A stretch of DNA of 5,459 nucleotides from an uncultured Collinsella sp. (GCA_902489855.1 CABUBS010000140.1:1-5459); one strand, 5' to 3'; shown: positions 1 to 5,436, counted from the first letter of the stretch. Notes: generated from the letters alone by a model not told the origin. Program-made: numbers and translations.

Positions 1-487
1 CGGTGGGATAGCAACCGGCGCAGGCGACCAGCACGGGTTTGCCGTCGGCATGGTCGGATGCGGCGGTCTCCAAGTCCCGGCAGAATAGCTCGGGCAGGCC
101 AAAGGCACGGGTCTTGAGCAGCTCGGGGCTCGTATGCTCGGCGGCATACCACGTCTCAAAGACGGACGCGTCGTTCAGGCGGTAGTCGGCCGAAAGATCA
201 AAGCAGGAGACGCCCGATGCAAGCAGCGCGGGCACCTGTGCCATGGCAGCCGTGTGCGGCACGGCAAGAAAAACCGCATCGCAGCTCTTAAGCTCGGGGG
301 CGTCATGCGTGGTAAAAAGCAGATCGCTCACGCCAGCAAAGCTCGGATACACCGCGGACAGCGGCTGGCCGGCATCGGCGTTGGACGTAATGGCAACAAG
401 TTCAAACTCGGGATGGCCGAGCACGAGGCGAATGAGCTCGGCTCCGGCATATCCAGCCGCGCCGACGATTCCAACCTTCAATGACAT
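1..487 (-). CDS. argC: N-acetyl-gamma-glutamyl-phosphate reductase, N-terminal part (cut by window edge)
   Basis: ArgC makes N-acetylglutamate semialdehyde by NADPH-dependent reduction of N-acetylglutamyl phosphate in cytoplasmic arginine synthesis. The first 162 codons are visible; the family is usually about 340-350 residues, so roughly half is missing beyond the left edge. The N-terminus carries the dinucleotide-binding glycine motif GIVGAAGYAGAE (residues 6-17). AVPHTAA (75-81) and FDLSADYRL (96-104) are typical of the family. The last visible residues, CAGCYPT (156-162), contain the expected catalytic cysteine, C159. Most ArgC proteins I know have Asn-Pro before GCYPT; here it is Cys-Ala, probably a lineage variant. 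The ATG at 487-485 is chosen because AAGGAG (494-499) lies six bases upstream. The gene is probably first in an arg operon and has ARG-box-like sites about 90 bases upstream. Confidence 0.96.
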   Translation of the reverse strand, partial: MSLKVGIVGAAGYAGAELIRLVLGHPEFELVAITSNADAGQPLSAVYPSFAGVSDLLFTTHDAPELKSCDAVFLAVPHTAAMAQVPALLASGVSCFDLSADYRLNDASVFETWYAAEHTSPELLKTRAFGLPELFCRDLETAASDHADGKPVLVACAGCYPT

Positions 488-493
488 ATCAGA

Positions 494-499
494 CTCCTT
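494..499 (-). promoter_or_regulatory. Ribosome binding site of argC
   Basis: On the minus strand AAGGAG stands six bases before the ATG at 487. It is a near-perfect Shine-Dalgarno sequence and fixes the argC start. Confidence 0.85.
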
Positions 500-572
500 G
501 TCTGCGATTTATGCACCGATGCGCATTTCGCAGTGGTCGTTATGAAGTGGGTTGAAACTTTAGCACCAAAAG

Positions 573-609
573 ATGCATGAACACGTAAATGGCTTGCATA
601 TTCATGCAT
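573..609. promoter_or_regulatory. Candidate double ARG box (ArgR operator) upstream of argC
   Basis: Two related 16-base half-palindromes face each other. The right one (594-609, plus strand) reads TTGCAT-ATTC-ATGCAT. The left one (573-588, minus strand) reads TTACGT-GTTC-ATGCAT and matches it at 13 of 16 positions. Their centres are 21 bp apart, two helical turns, which is the spacing known for paired ARG boxes bound by the hexameric arginine repressor ArgR. The TTGCAT/ATGCA core resembles actinobacterial ARG boxes. The pair lies about 85 bases before the argC start, where repression by arginine would be expected. The assignment to ArgR is inferred from the motif and the neighbouring gene. 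I found no convincing -35/-10 pair for argC around it. Confidence 0.55.
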
Positions 610-653
610 TGAAACATTCCCGACACATTCGCTTGAAGGAATTGACAAATGGA

Positions 654-707
654 GCGGGCCCCGTATTGACCGGCGCTCCTAACGGCACCGGGCAATACGG
701 GGCCCGC
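654..707 (-). terminator. Two-tier hairpin, probable terminator of the ribU-ecf-flavoprotein unit
   Basis: A perfect 15-bp inverted repeat (654-668 with 693-707, core CGGGCCCCGTATTG) encloses a 1x1 mismatch and a second 7-bp helix (670-676 with 685-691), leaving an 8-base loop. The inner helix is continuous only in minus-strand RNA, where 674/687 form a G-U wobble; in plus-strand RNA the same position is a C-A mismatch. This points to function in minus-strand transcripts. It begins about 40 bases after the stop codon at 745, the right place to end transcription. The run after the stem is only mildly T-rich (TCCATTTGTCAATT), so it is not a textbook intrinsic terminator. It could instead be a processing or 3'-stability structure. 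Confidence 0.65.
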
Positions 708-744
708 CCATGCGAAAACCAAGTTGTTAGGATGAGCCAGCCGG

Positions 745-1155
745 CTAGAGCTCGACCGGCACCCATTCGTCGTGATTGCAGATAAAAGCCTCGGGATCCT
801 CGACGCTAAAGAAGACGAGCGTGGGGTCGTTAGGCCCCTCATAGTGCTCGCCCAGGTGCTCTAGATGCTTCCACCCGGCTTCGCGCATTTCGTCTAAAGC
901 CCGGTCATCCAAGCCGGCACGCCCGCGCAAGATGAGCCAGCCATGGCCCGGCCACCAACTCGTGGCCTCAAAGCGCTGGTTTTGCAGCAGCTCTTGCCAC
1001 ACATCTTTGGTGCGCGCTGTTACAAACCACAGCTTGCCATCCTGGATCTGCGCAAACGAAAACGGACGCACATGAGGCTGTCCGTCAACGCTCGTCGCCA
1101 AATACCATGCCGGCACCGACGTCAGATACTCCAACACCGTATTCAATCCGTCCAT
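745..1155 (-). CDS. FMN-binding split-barrel (pyridoxamine 5'-phosphate oxidase-like) family protein, copy 1
   Basis: This is a 136-residue single-domain protein of the PNPOx-like flavin-reductase fold. Typical features in order are VPAWYLATSVDGQPHVRPFSFA (residues 14-35), DGKLWFVTARTKDVWQEL (39-56), a central RFEATSW strand (61-67) and GWLILRGRAGL (72-82). The HVRPF and KDVW segments correspond to the flavin-phosphate-binding and dimer-interface regions of the family. Small members like this are usually cytoplasmic dimers binding FMN or F420; the substrate cannot be read from sequence, and a true PNPO role is unlikely at this length. The start at 1155 follows AGGAGG (1160-1165) by four bases. 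It is a diverged tandem paralog of the gene just upstream, 54 bases away, and is probably the last gene of the FMN-riboswitch unit. FMN is the likelier cofactor given that context (inference). Confidence 0.88.
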   Translation of the reverse strand: MDGLNTVLEYLTSVPAWYLATSVDGQPHVRPFSFAQIQDGKLWFVTARTKDVWQELLQNQRFEATSWWPGHGWLILRGRAGLDDRALDEMREAGWKHLEHLGEHYEGPNDPTLVFFSVEDPEAFICNHDEWVPVEL

Positions 1156-1209
1156 GTGTCCTCCTGACGCTAGTCTTTTTGGGTCGGGGCTGTTTTAGCT
1201 GCCCTAGAG

Positions 1210-1656
1210 TTAAAGCTCCAGGCGCTCCTCGCTGCCGTCGATATCACAGAAGCGCGCGGCAATATTGCGGACCGAAAAGAAAGCAAGGCGGCCGTCGTTG
1301 GCACTCTCGTGTTCCTCGCCAATGCCCACCATGTGCTTAAAACCCGCTTGACGCACCTTGTCGCTCGCAACTGCGTCGTCCTCAAGTGCGGCTTCGCCGG
1401 TCAATACGATCCAACATTCCCCCGGCTTCCAGCCCGATACCTCAAACTTGGGATTCGCACTCAGCTCCGCCCACACGTCCTTGTCGCGCGACGTGCAAAA
1501 CCACAACTTACCGTCATCGACCATGGCAAACGAAAACGGCCTCACGCGAGGCTGATGCCCGTCACTTGCATCGGTCGTGGCCAGAAACCACGCCGGAATG
1601 CGCCTGAGATACGAACAGGCGCGCTCAAGCTGAGCCGTGCGGTCGTTGTCGGTCAT
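1210..1656 (-). CDS. FMN-binding split-barrel (pyridoxamine 5'-phosphate oxidase-like) family protein, copy 2
   Basis: This is a 148-residue paralog of the downstream 136-residue protein, with the same order of blocks: IPAWFLATTDASDG (20-33), RVRPFSFA (37-44), DGKLWFCTSRDKDVWAEL (48-65), KFEVSGW (70-76), CWIVLTGEAAL (81-91) and LAFFSVR (124-130). Both proteins end in a short acidic/hydrophobic tail finishing Glu-Leu. This copy has a longer N-terminus and a three-residue insertion after the first strand. The ATG at 1656 has AAGGGG (1662-1667) five bases upstream. It starts 30 bases after the ecfT stop, with only a weak 4-bp GCGC hairpin between them, so readthrough from the riboflavin transporter genes is likely. 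It probably binds a flavin; its reaction is unknown. The pair reads as an old tandem duplication, judged by clear but far from complete identity. Confidence 0.88.
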   Translation of the reverse strand: MTDNDRTAQLERACSYLRRIPAWFLATTDASDGHQPRVRPFSFAMVDDGKLWFCTSRDKDVWAELSANPKFEVSGWKPGECWIVLTGEAALEDDAVASDKVRQAGFKHMVGIGEEHESANDGRLAFFSVRNIAARFCDIDGSEERLEL

Positions 1657-1686
1657 AGGGACCCCTTTCTTGCGCCCGAATCGCGC

Positions 1687-2487
1687 CTAAACAAGTTGAA
1701 GATTGATGACGATGACGCAGATGAGCAGCAACGCCGTCACCACCGCCGCCAACGCATCGCCGCGGCCAAATGCAAGCGCATGCAGGCGCGTGCGGCCCTG
1801 CTCGCCGTGATAGCAGCGTGCATCCATGGCGGCAGACAGCGTCTCGGCATGGCGGAACACGCCCGTGAACAGCGGAATCGCCACACTGCCGAGCATACGC
1901 ACGCCGCCGAGCGGACCGCCCGTCACGCGCGCGCCGCGGCTTGCCTGTGCATCGGCCGTCTGCTTCATCTCAGTGGCAAACTGCGGCATAAAGCGTAGCG
2001 CGATACCCATGATCATGCCGAGCTCGTGCGCAGGAAGTCCCACACGCGCAAACGGCGCGAGCAGGCGCTCAAAGCCCGCGGTGAGGTCGAGCGTCGGCGT
2101 GGTGAGTGTAATGGCGCTCATGCCGGCCATCATCAACGTCAGGCGACACGCCATAAAGGCGGCAGAACGCAGTGAGCCCTCGCTTATCTGCAGAAAGCCG
2201 AGCTGCCACAGGATGCGCCCACTCTGATCGGTAAACAAGTTGAGCACCGCGACCACGACGACGATTGCCAGCAGCGGCGCCATCGACGACAGAACGCGAC
2301 GAACCGGCACCCGAGACACGGCATAGGTCAGCACAACGAAAATTGCGACCGGGGCCAGTCCGCGGAAGCTGCTGACTGTGAGCGTCGTGATCAAAAATAC
2401 AAAGCCCAGGAGCAGCTTGGTGCGCGGATCCAGGCGATGGATCGCGCTATCGCTCGGATAGTAGCTGCCAAACGAAAACGCCTCCAT
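1687..2487 (-). CDS. ecfT: Energy-coupling factor transporter transmembrane protein EcfT
   Basis: EcfT is the membrane scaffold of an ECF vitamin transporter, linking the two ATPase domains to the substrate-binding S-component. The 266-residue length is normal. The family's N-terminal motif is present (HRLDPRTKLLLG, residues 18-29), followed by hydrophobic segments near 27-40, 44-58, 68-85 and 107-130, a cytoplasmic region of amphipathic helices (about 135-230) and a last membrane helix (245-264). The two coupling motifs that dock into the ATPases are AQASRGA (180-186) and AMDARCY (220-226). The second normally reads Ala-Arg-Gly; here the Gly is Cys (C225), an oddity. The start codon overlaps the ATPase stop (TAATG), and AGAGGAGGG lies just inside the upstream gene, so translation is coupled. 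Confidence 0.95.
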   Translation of the reverse strand: MEAFSFGSYYPSDSAIHRLDPRTKLLLGFVFLITTLTVSSFRGLAPVAIFVVLTYAVSRVPVRRVLSSMAPLLAIVVVVAVLNLFTDQSGRILWQLGFLQISEGSLRSAAFMACRLTLMMAGMSAITLTTPTLDLTAGFERLLAPFARVGLPAHELGMIMGIALRFMPQFATEMKQTADAQASRGARVTGGPLGGVRMLGSVAIPLFTGVFRHAETLSAAMDARCYHGEQGRTRLHALAFGRGDALAAVVTALLLICVIVINLQLV

Positions 2488-4391
2488 TAGCAGCCCTCCT
2501 CTCGCGCGACCGTCTTGGATTTAGCAATGTCCGCGACGTTAGAAGGACCGCCCGAGCGACCGATTAGCAGGTCCGCCAACTCGTCTGTCAGCGACTCAAC
2601 CGTATAGAGGCCGTCAAAGCGCAGCGGCACGCCTGCCTTCGCAAGCGCCAGCGCCATGCGCTGGGCAGCGGGAACACCCAAGCCGATTGATTTAAGCTCA
2701 TCCGCATGCGCAAAAACCTGAGCGGGCGTGCCCTCGGCAAACACCACGCCTTCGTTCATTACGACGATGCGGTCACAGCAATTGGCCAGGTCATCCATGC
2801 TGTGCGAAACCATGACAACGGCCAGGCCCTCGCGATGGAGTCGATCGATGAGCCCTAGGAAATCCCTGCGAGCAGCCGGATCGAGCCCAGCCATGGGCTC
2901 ATCGAGTACCAGGACTTCGGGCTCCATGGCGAGTACGCCGGCGAATGCCACACGCCGTTGCTGACCGCCCGAAAGCTCAAAGGGACTCTTGTCGCCGACC
3001 GTGGAAAGGTCGAGGCCCACGCGTGAGAGCGATGACTCGACACGACGGTCGACTTCATCTTGCGGCAAGCCAAGGTTATGCGGACCAAACGCCACGTCCT
3101 GCGCCACGGTTTCGGCAAACAGCTGACGCTCAGGGTATTGAAACACCACGCCGACCTTGGCCTTAACCGCAGCGGCGTCTTTCTTGTTTGACAGATCGAG
3201 CCCCAGCGCGCGAACGGATCCCTCCTGGGGGCGAATCAAACCGTTGAGATGCTGGACCAGCGTCGACTTACCCGAACCGGTATGACCTGCCAAGCCCAGG
3301 AACTCGCCGCGACGCACCGTCAGCGATACACCGCGCAGCGCCCACGGGCTGCTGGGGTCGTTTCCCCAGAGAGCCTGTTTGCTCGATTTGCCCGCAGTGG
3401 CCGAGCGCTTATGCCAGCGGCGGCGCTCGCGCGGACTGAGCGAATAACTGTACGAAACATGGGATAGCTCGATGACGGGCTCCGACGCGTTGCCCTCGTT
3501 GTCTACCAGAACAGTGCCGTCAGCGATTTCCGACTGGGATACGGAAGACTGCCCCGCGATGCCTGCCCTACTTCGCTCGGCATAAGCCTGCGCAATCTCG
3601 GCGACCATATCCGCCTCACGCACCTGCGCGCAAACGGGCACGCCCTTCGCACGAAGTGACCTGCCCAGACGACACGACTCCGGCATATCCAGGTTGAGCT
3701 GCGCAAGCTCATCCGCCCGCGTCAAGATTTCCTCGGGCGTACCGAGCATGGCAACGTGCCCCGCCCGAAACACCGCGACACGATCGGCCTCGGCGGCCTC
3801 CTCCATAAAGTGCGTAATCATCACGATGGTCATGCCGCGATCGTGCAGCGCATGGCAAGCCTTCATAAGGCCCTTGCGCCCACGCGGATCGAGCATCGAA
3901 GAGGCCTCGTCCAAAATGAGCACGCGGGGCTCCATGGCGAGCACGCCGGCAAGCGCCACGCGCTGCTTTTGACCACCCGAAAGCGCATGGGTCTCGTGGC
4001 GCTCAAAGCCCACCAGGCCCACGCCCTTCAGCGCCTCGCGTACGCGCTGCGCAATTTGCGCCGATGGCACGCCAAGGTTTTCGGGACCGAACGCAACGTC
4101 ATCTTCGACAAGCGTTGCCACCAGCTGATCATCGGGATTCTGGAATACCATGCCCGCGGTCGAACGAATGTCATAGACCAGCTCGAGGTCGGACGCATCC
4201 ATACCGTTGATACGCACCGTGCCCGCATCGGGCTGCAACAGTGCATTCAGATGCTTGGCAAACGTCGACTTGCCCGACCCATTGCCACCGAGGATGCAGA
4301 AAAACTCGCCATCCTCGATCTTCAGATCAATACCGTCAAGCGCCGGAGCGGCACCGTCATAGCTAAAGGAAACGCCCCGACACTCAATCAT
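2487..4391 (-). CDS. ecfA: Fused energy-coupling factor ATPase (EcfA1-EcfA2 in one chain)
   Basis: This 634-residue protein has two complete ABC ATPase domains that power ECF vitamin uptake. Domain 1: A-loop Tyr11, Walker A GGNGSGKST (35-43), Q-loop Q84 in FQNPDDQ, signature LSGGQ (137-141), Walker B VLILDE (157-162), H194. Domain 2: Walker A GHTGSGKST (369-377), Q418 in FQYPERQLF, LSGGQ (473-477), VLVLDE (493-498), H530. Both catalytic glutamates (E162, E498) are intact, so both sites look active. Domain 1 resembles EcfA1; GHTGSGKST and DEPMAGLD make domain 2 EcfA2-like. Separate EcfA proteins are about 280 residues, so this is a head-to-tail fusion with a linker near 255-305. Domain 2 has an extra basic stretch (about 320-348, RERRRWHKR) before its second strand. 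The start overlaps the ribU stop (ATGA), with AAAGG six bases upstream. Confidence 0.96.
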   Translation of the reverse strand: MIECRGVSFSYDGAAPALDGIDLKIEDGEFFCILGGNGSGKSTFAKHLNALLQPDAGTVRINGMDASDLELVYDIRSTAGMVFQNPDDQLVATLVEDDVAFGPENLGVPSAQIAQRVREALKGVGLVGFERHETHALSGGQKQRVALAGVLAMEPRVLILDEASSMLDPRGRKGLMKACHALHDRGMTIVMITHFMEEAAEADRVAVFRAGHVAMLGTPEEILTRADELAQLNLDMPESCRLGRSLRAKGVPVCAQVREADMVAEIAQAYAERSRAGIAGQSSVSQSEIADGTVLVDNEGNASEPVIELSHVSYSYSLSPRERRRWHKRSATAGKSSKQALWGNDPSSPWALRGVSLTVRRGEFLGLAGHTGSGKSTLVQHLNGLIRPQEGSVRALGLDLSNKKDAAAVKAKVGVVFQYPERQLFAETVAQDVAFGPHNLGLPQDEVDRRVESSLSRVGLDLSTVGDKSPFELSGGQQRRVAFAGVLAMEPEVLVLDEPMAGLDPAARRDFLGLIDRLHREGLAVVMVSHSMDDLANCCDRIVVMNEGVVFAEGTPAQVFAHADELKSIGLGVPAAQRMALALAKAGVPLRFDGLYTVESLTDELADLLIGRSGGPSNVADIAKSKTVAREEGC

Positions 4392-4978
4392 GCGCGACCT
4401 TTGACCTGGTCCTTTTTAGGTGTAATGAGGTTGGAGACTGCCTTGTACACGGCAAGCGTGAGCACCGAGTTAAGCACGGTCTTGATAAGGTTGAACGGCA
4501 GCACGGCGGGAAGCATGAGCGGGGCAATCACATCGACCGAGCCATACCAGAACCAAACGCCAATGGTCAGGTTTGCAACCATGGACAGCGCCGTAGCGGC
4601 AATAACGCCGAGCACCAGGCCGATCATGGCGCCCTTATAAGTATGCATCTTCTGATAGACGATAGCCGCGGGCAGAATATAGCCCAGCGTAGCCACCAGG
4701 TTCATAAGCGCGCCGACCCAATCGCCCGTCGTGAGCGCATGGATAACAATCGCCATGGCGGCAACGGCGGTACCGGCACCGGGACCATAGGCAAATCCGC
4801 ACACCATCGCCGGCACCAGCGACGGGTCATACGTCAAAAACGGTGCCGAGGGAAGGATGGGCAGCTGCACATACATAAACAGGGCGCCCAAGGCGCACAT
4901 CAGCGCCATGGTAACGAGTTGTTTGGTGCTCCACCTATTCGTATTCTCAAAATGGATATGCTGCGACTGTTCAGACAT
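4388..4978 (-). CDS. ribU: Riboflavin ECF transporter S-component (RibU type)
   Basis: This is the substrate-binding membrane subunit that captures riboflavin and works with EcfA/EcfT. From the chosen start it has 196 residues, normal for an S-component, with about six membrane helices (near 20-38, 52-70, 71-84, 92-109, 115-140 and 156-184). The Leu-Thr-Tyr-Asp-Pro-Ser segment before VPAMVCGFAYGPGAG (55-69) and the late LPFNLIK (160-166) fit the RibU family. The FMN riboswitch directly upstream makes riboflavin, rather than another vitamin, the best substrate call. The ATG at 4978 is preferred because AGGTGA stands four bases before it. The longer reading from 4999 would use an ATG inside the invariant GGATG of the riboswitch and is rejected. 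The stop overlaps the ATPase start by ATGA. Confidence 0.92.
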   Translation of the reverse strand: MSEQSQHIHFENTNRWSTKQLVTMALMCALGALFMYVQLPILPSAPFLTYDPSLVPAMVCGFAYGPGAGTAVAAMAIVIHALTTGDWVGALMNLVATLGYILPAAIVYQKMHTYKGAMIGLVLGVIAATALSMVANLTIGVWFWYGSVDVIAPLMLPAVLPFNLIKTVLNSVLTLAVYKAVSNLITPKKDQVKGRA

Positions 4979-4982
4979 AAGA

Positions 4983-4988
4983 TCACCT
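4983..4988 (-). promoter_or_regulatory. Ribosome binding site of ribU, adjoining the riboswitch P1 stem
   Basis: AGGTGA lies four bases before the ATG at 4978. The bases just before it (GAAAGAGGCA, 4988-4997) form the 3' side of the riboswitch closing stem: GAAA pairs with TTTC at 5167-5170, and GCA (4988-4990) can pair with TGC at 5173-5175. Ligand-stabilised P1 would therefore touch the ribosome site. This both decides the start codon and suggests translational control. Confidence 0.75.
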
Positions 4989-4990
4989 GC

Positions 4991-5172
4991 CTCTTTCATC
5001 CGGACTCTAACCGTTGGTACTGGGATTTCACCAGTTCAGCCGGCATGCGAACCAACGCACACACGGGTCGCGGACTCATCGGCTCGGTCGCAGGCACCTC
5101 GCCTGCGCCGCGGCACCCCTGTGGCACCGCCCGGTTTACCGCCAGTGGGGAATTCCACCCCGCCCTGAAACA
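4991..5172 (-). ncRNA. FMN riboswitch (RFN element)
   Basis: Read on the minus strand, the leader carries the conserved parts of the FMN aptamer in order: GGGCGGGGTG with AATTCCCC (about 5148-5165), CACTGGCGGTA (5137-5147), GAGTCCGCG (5069-5077), the ACTGG/CCAGT hairpin with TGAAAT in its loop (about 5020-5036), and ACGGTTAGAGTCCGGATG (4997-5014). FMN binding normally shuts off riboflavin synthesis or uptake genes. Here the aptamer ends only about 13 bases before the ribU start, leaving no room for a terminator hairpin, so the off state probably blocks ribosome binding. The P3 arm is longer than usual and holds an additional GCAGGC/GCCTGC hairpin (5090-5106). The conserved CCGACGG reads CCAACGG here, a single change. 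Confidence 0.96.
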
Positions 5173-5181
5173 GCAATTGCA

Positions 5182-5209
5182 AGTGTAGCACCAGTAGGCT
5201 TTCGCGCAA
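5182..5209 (-). promoter_or_regulatory. Promoter of the riboswitch-ribU-ecf operon (extended -10)
   Basis: On the minus strand TACACT (5182-5187) is a -10 hexamer preceded by TGC, giving an extended -10 (TGnTACACT). TTGCGC (5204-5209) sits 16 bases upstream as a weak -35, which an extended -10 can tolerate. The predicted start, around 5174-5178, falls exactly at the first base of the riboswitch P1 stem, which supports the call. No other good promoter is seen before ribU. Confidence 0.6.
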
Positions 5210-5229
5210 GTATGCCATGGGTAATTTAT

Positions 5230-5267
5230 GGTGGGGACCAGTTGCCGCAACAGCCACATTCCCCACC
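5230..5267. repeat. Nested inverted repeat upstream of the ribU promoter
   Basis: Outer arms GGTGGGGA (5230-5237) and TCCCCACC (5260-5267) are perfectly complementary over 8 bp. Between them lies GTTG-CCG-CAAC (5241-5251). It lies just upstream of the ribU -35 (5204-5209). No T-run follows on either strand, so terminator function is doubtful. It could be an operator or a dispersed repeat. Confidence 0.45.
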
Positions 5268-5286
5268 CATCCCAAAGTAACGCGCC

Positions 5287-5307
5287 TTTCGCGGCAAAGC
5301 CGCGAAA
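5287..5307. repeat. Tight hairpin TTTCGCGGC-AAA-GCCGCGAAA
   Basis: A perfect 9-bp stem (5287-5295 with 5299-5307) closes a 3-base loop. Read on the minus strand it is followed by GGCGCGTTACTTTGG, which has only a weak T-rich stretch. It may be a weak terminator for a minus-strand unit to the right, or a structural repeat. Confidence 0.5.
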
Positions 5308-5436
5308 CAGCGACCGGGACACGTATCCCCATCAGCCACGATCTCCGCCCACGCCGACCTCAAGGCCGTAAACGCAGGGGATCCGGGGGCGTGACGGGGT
5401 TTCTCTCCGGAACATTCCGCAGGACGCAAAGAGGCT

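Noticed and set aside
642..647. Plus-strand TTGACA, a perfect -35 hexamer
   Set aside because: At the proper spacing (about 17 bases) lies ATTGAC inside the hairpin, not a -10, and there is no plus-strand gene to serve.
643..648. Minus-strand TTGTCA as a -35 for argC
   Set aside because: The position 17 bases downstream reads TGTCGG, which is not a usable -10; the argC promoter stays undefined.
540..842. Minus-strand 100-codon frame between argC and the split-barrel gene
   Set aside because: It spans the terminator hairpin and the ARG-box region and overlaps the end of a real gene out of frame.
1657..1686. Small GCGC hairpin between ecfT and the first split-barrel gene, considered as a terminator
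   Set aside because: The stem is only 4 bp and is followed by GCAAGAAAGG with no T-run, so it is too weak to separate transcription units.
1309..1998. Plus-strand open frame of 229 codons opposite ecfT and a split-barrel gene
   Set aside because: It lies antisense to two genes with clear family motifs, has His/Arg/Ala-biased composition, and lacks a ribosome binding site or motif.
3756..4640. Long plus-strand open frame (294 codons) opposite ecfA and ribU
   Set aside because: It is the mirror of well-supported genes, has no recognisable domain, and is rich in His/Arg as expected from antisense GC-rich coding DNA.
4979..4999. Seven-residue N-terminal extension of RibU from the ATG at 4999
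   Set aside because: That ATG is the invariant GGATG of the FMN aptamer; the ATG at 4978 has a proper Shine-Dalgarno sequence.
4996..5322. Minus-strand open frame of 108 codons across the leader
   Set aside because: It runs through the whole FMN riboswitch and the promoter, so it is not a gene.
5226..5429. Minus-strand 67-codon frame upstream of the promoter
   Set aside because: It has no ribosome binding site, a Cys/Arg/Pro-rich sequence unlike any family I know, and it crosses several inverted repeats.
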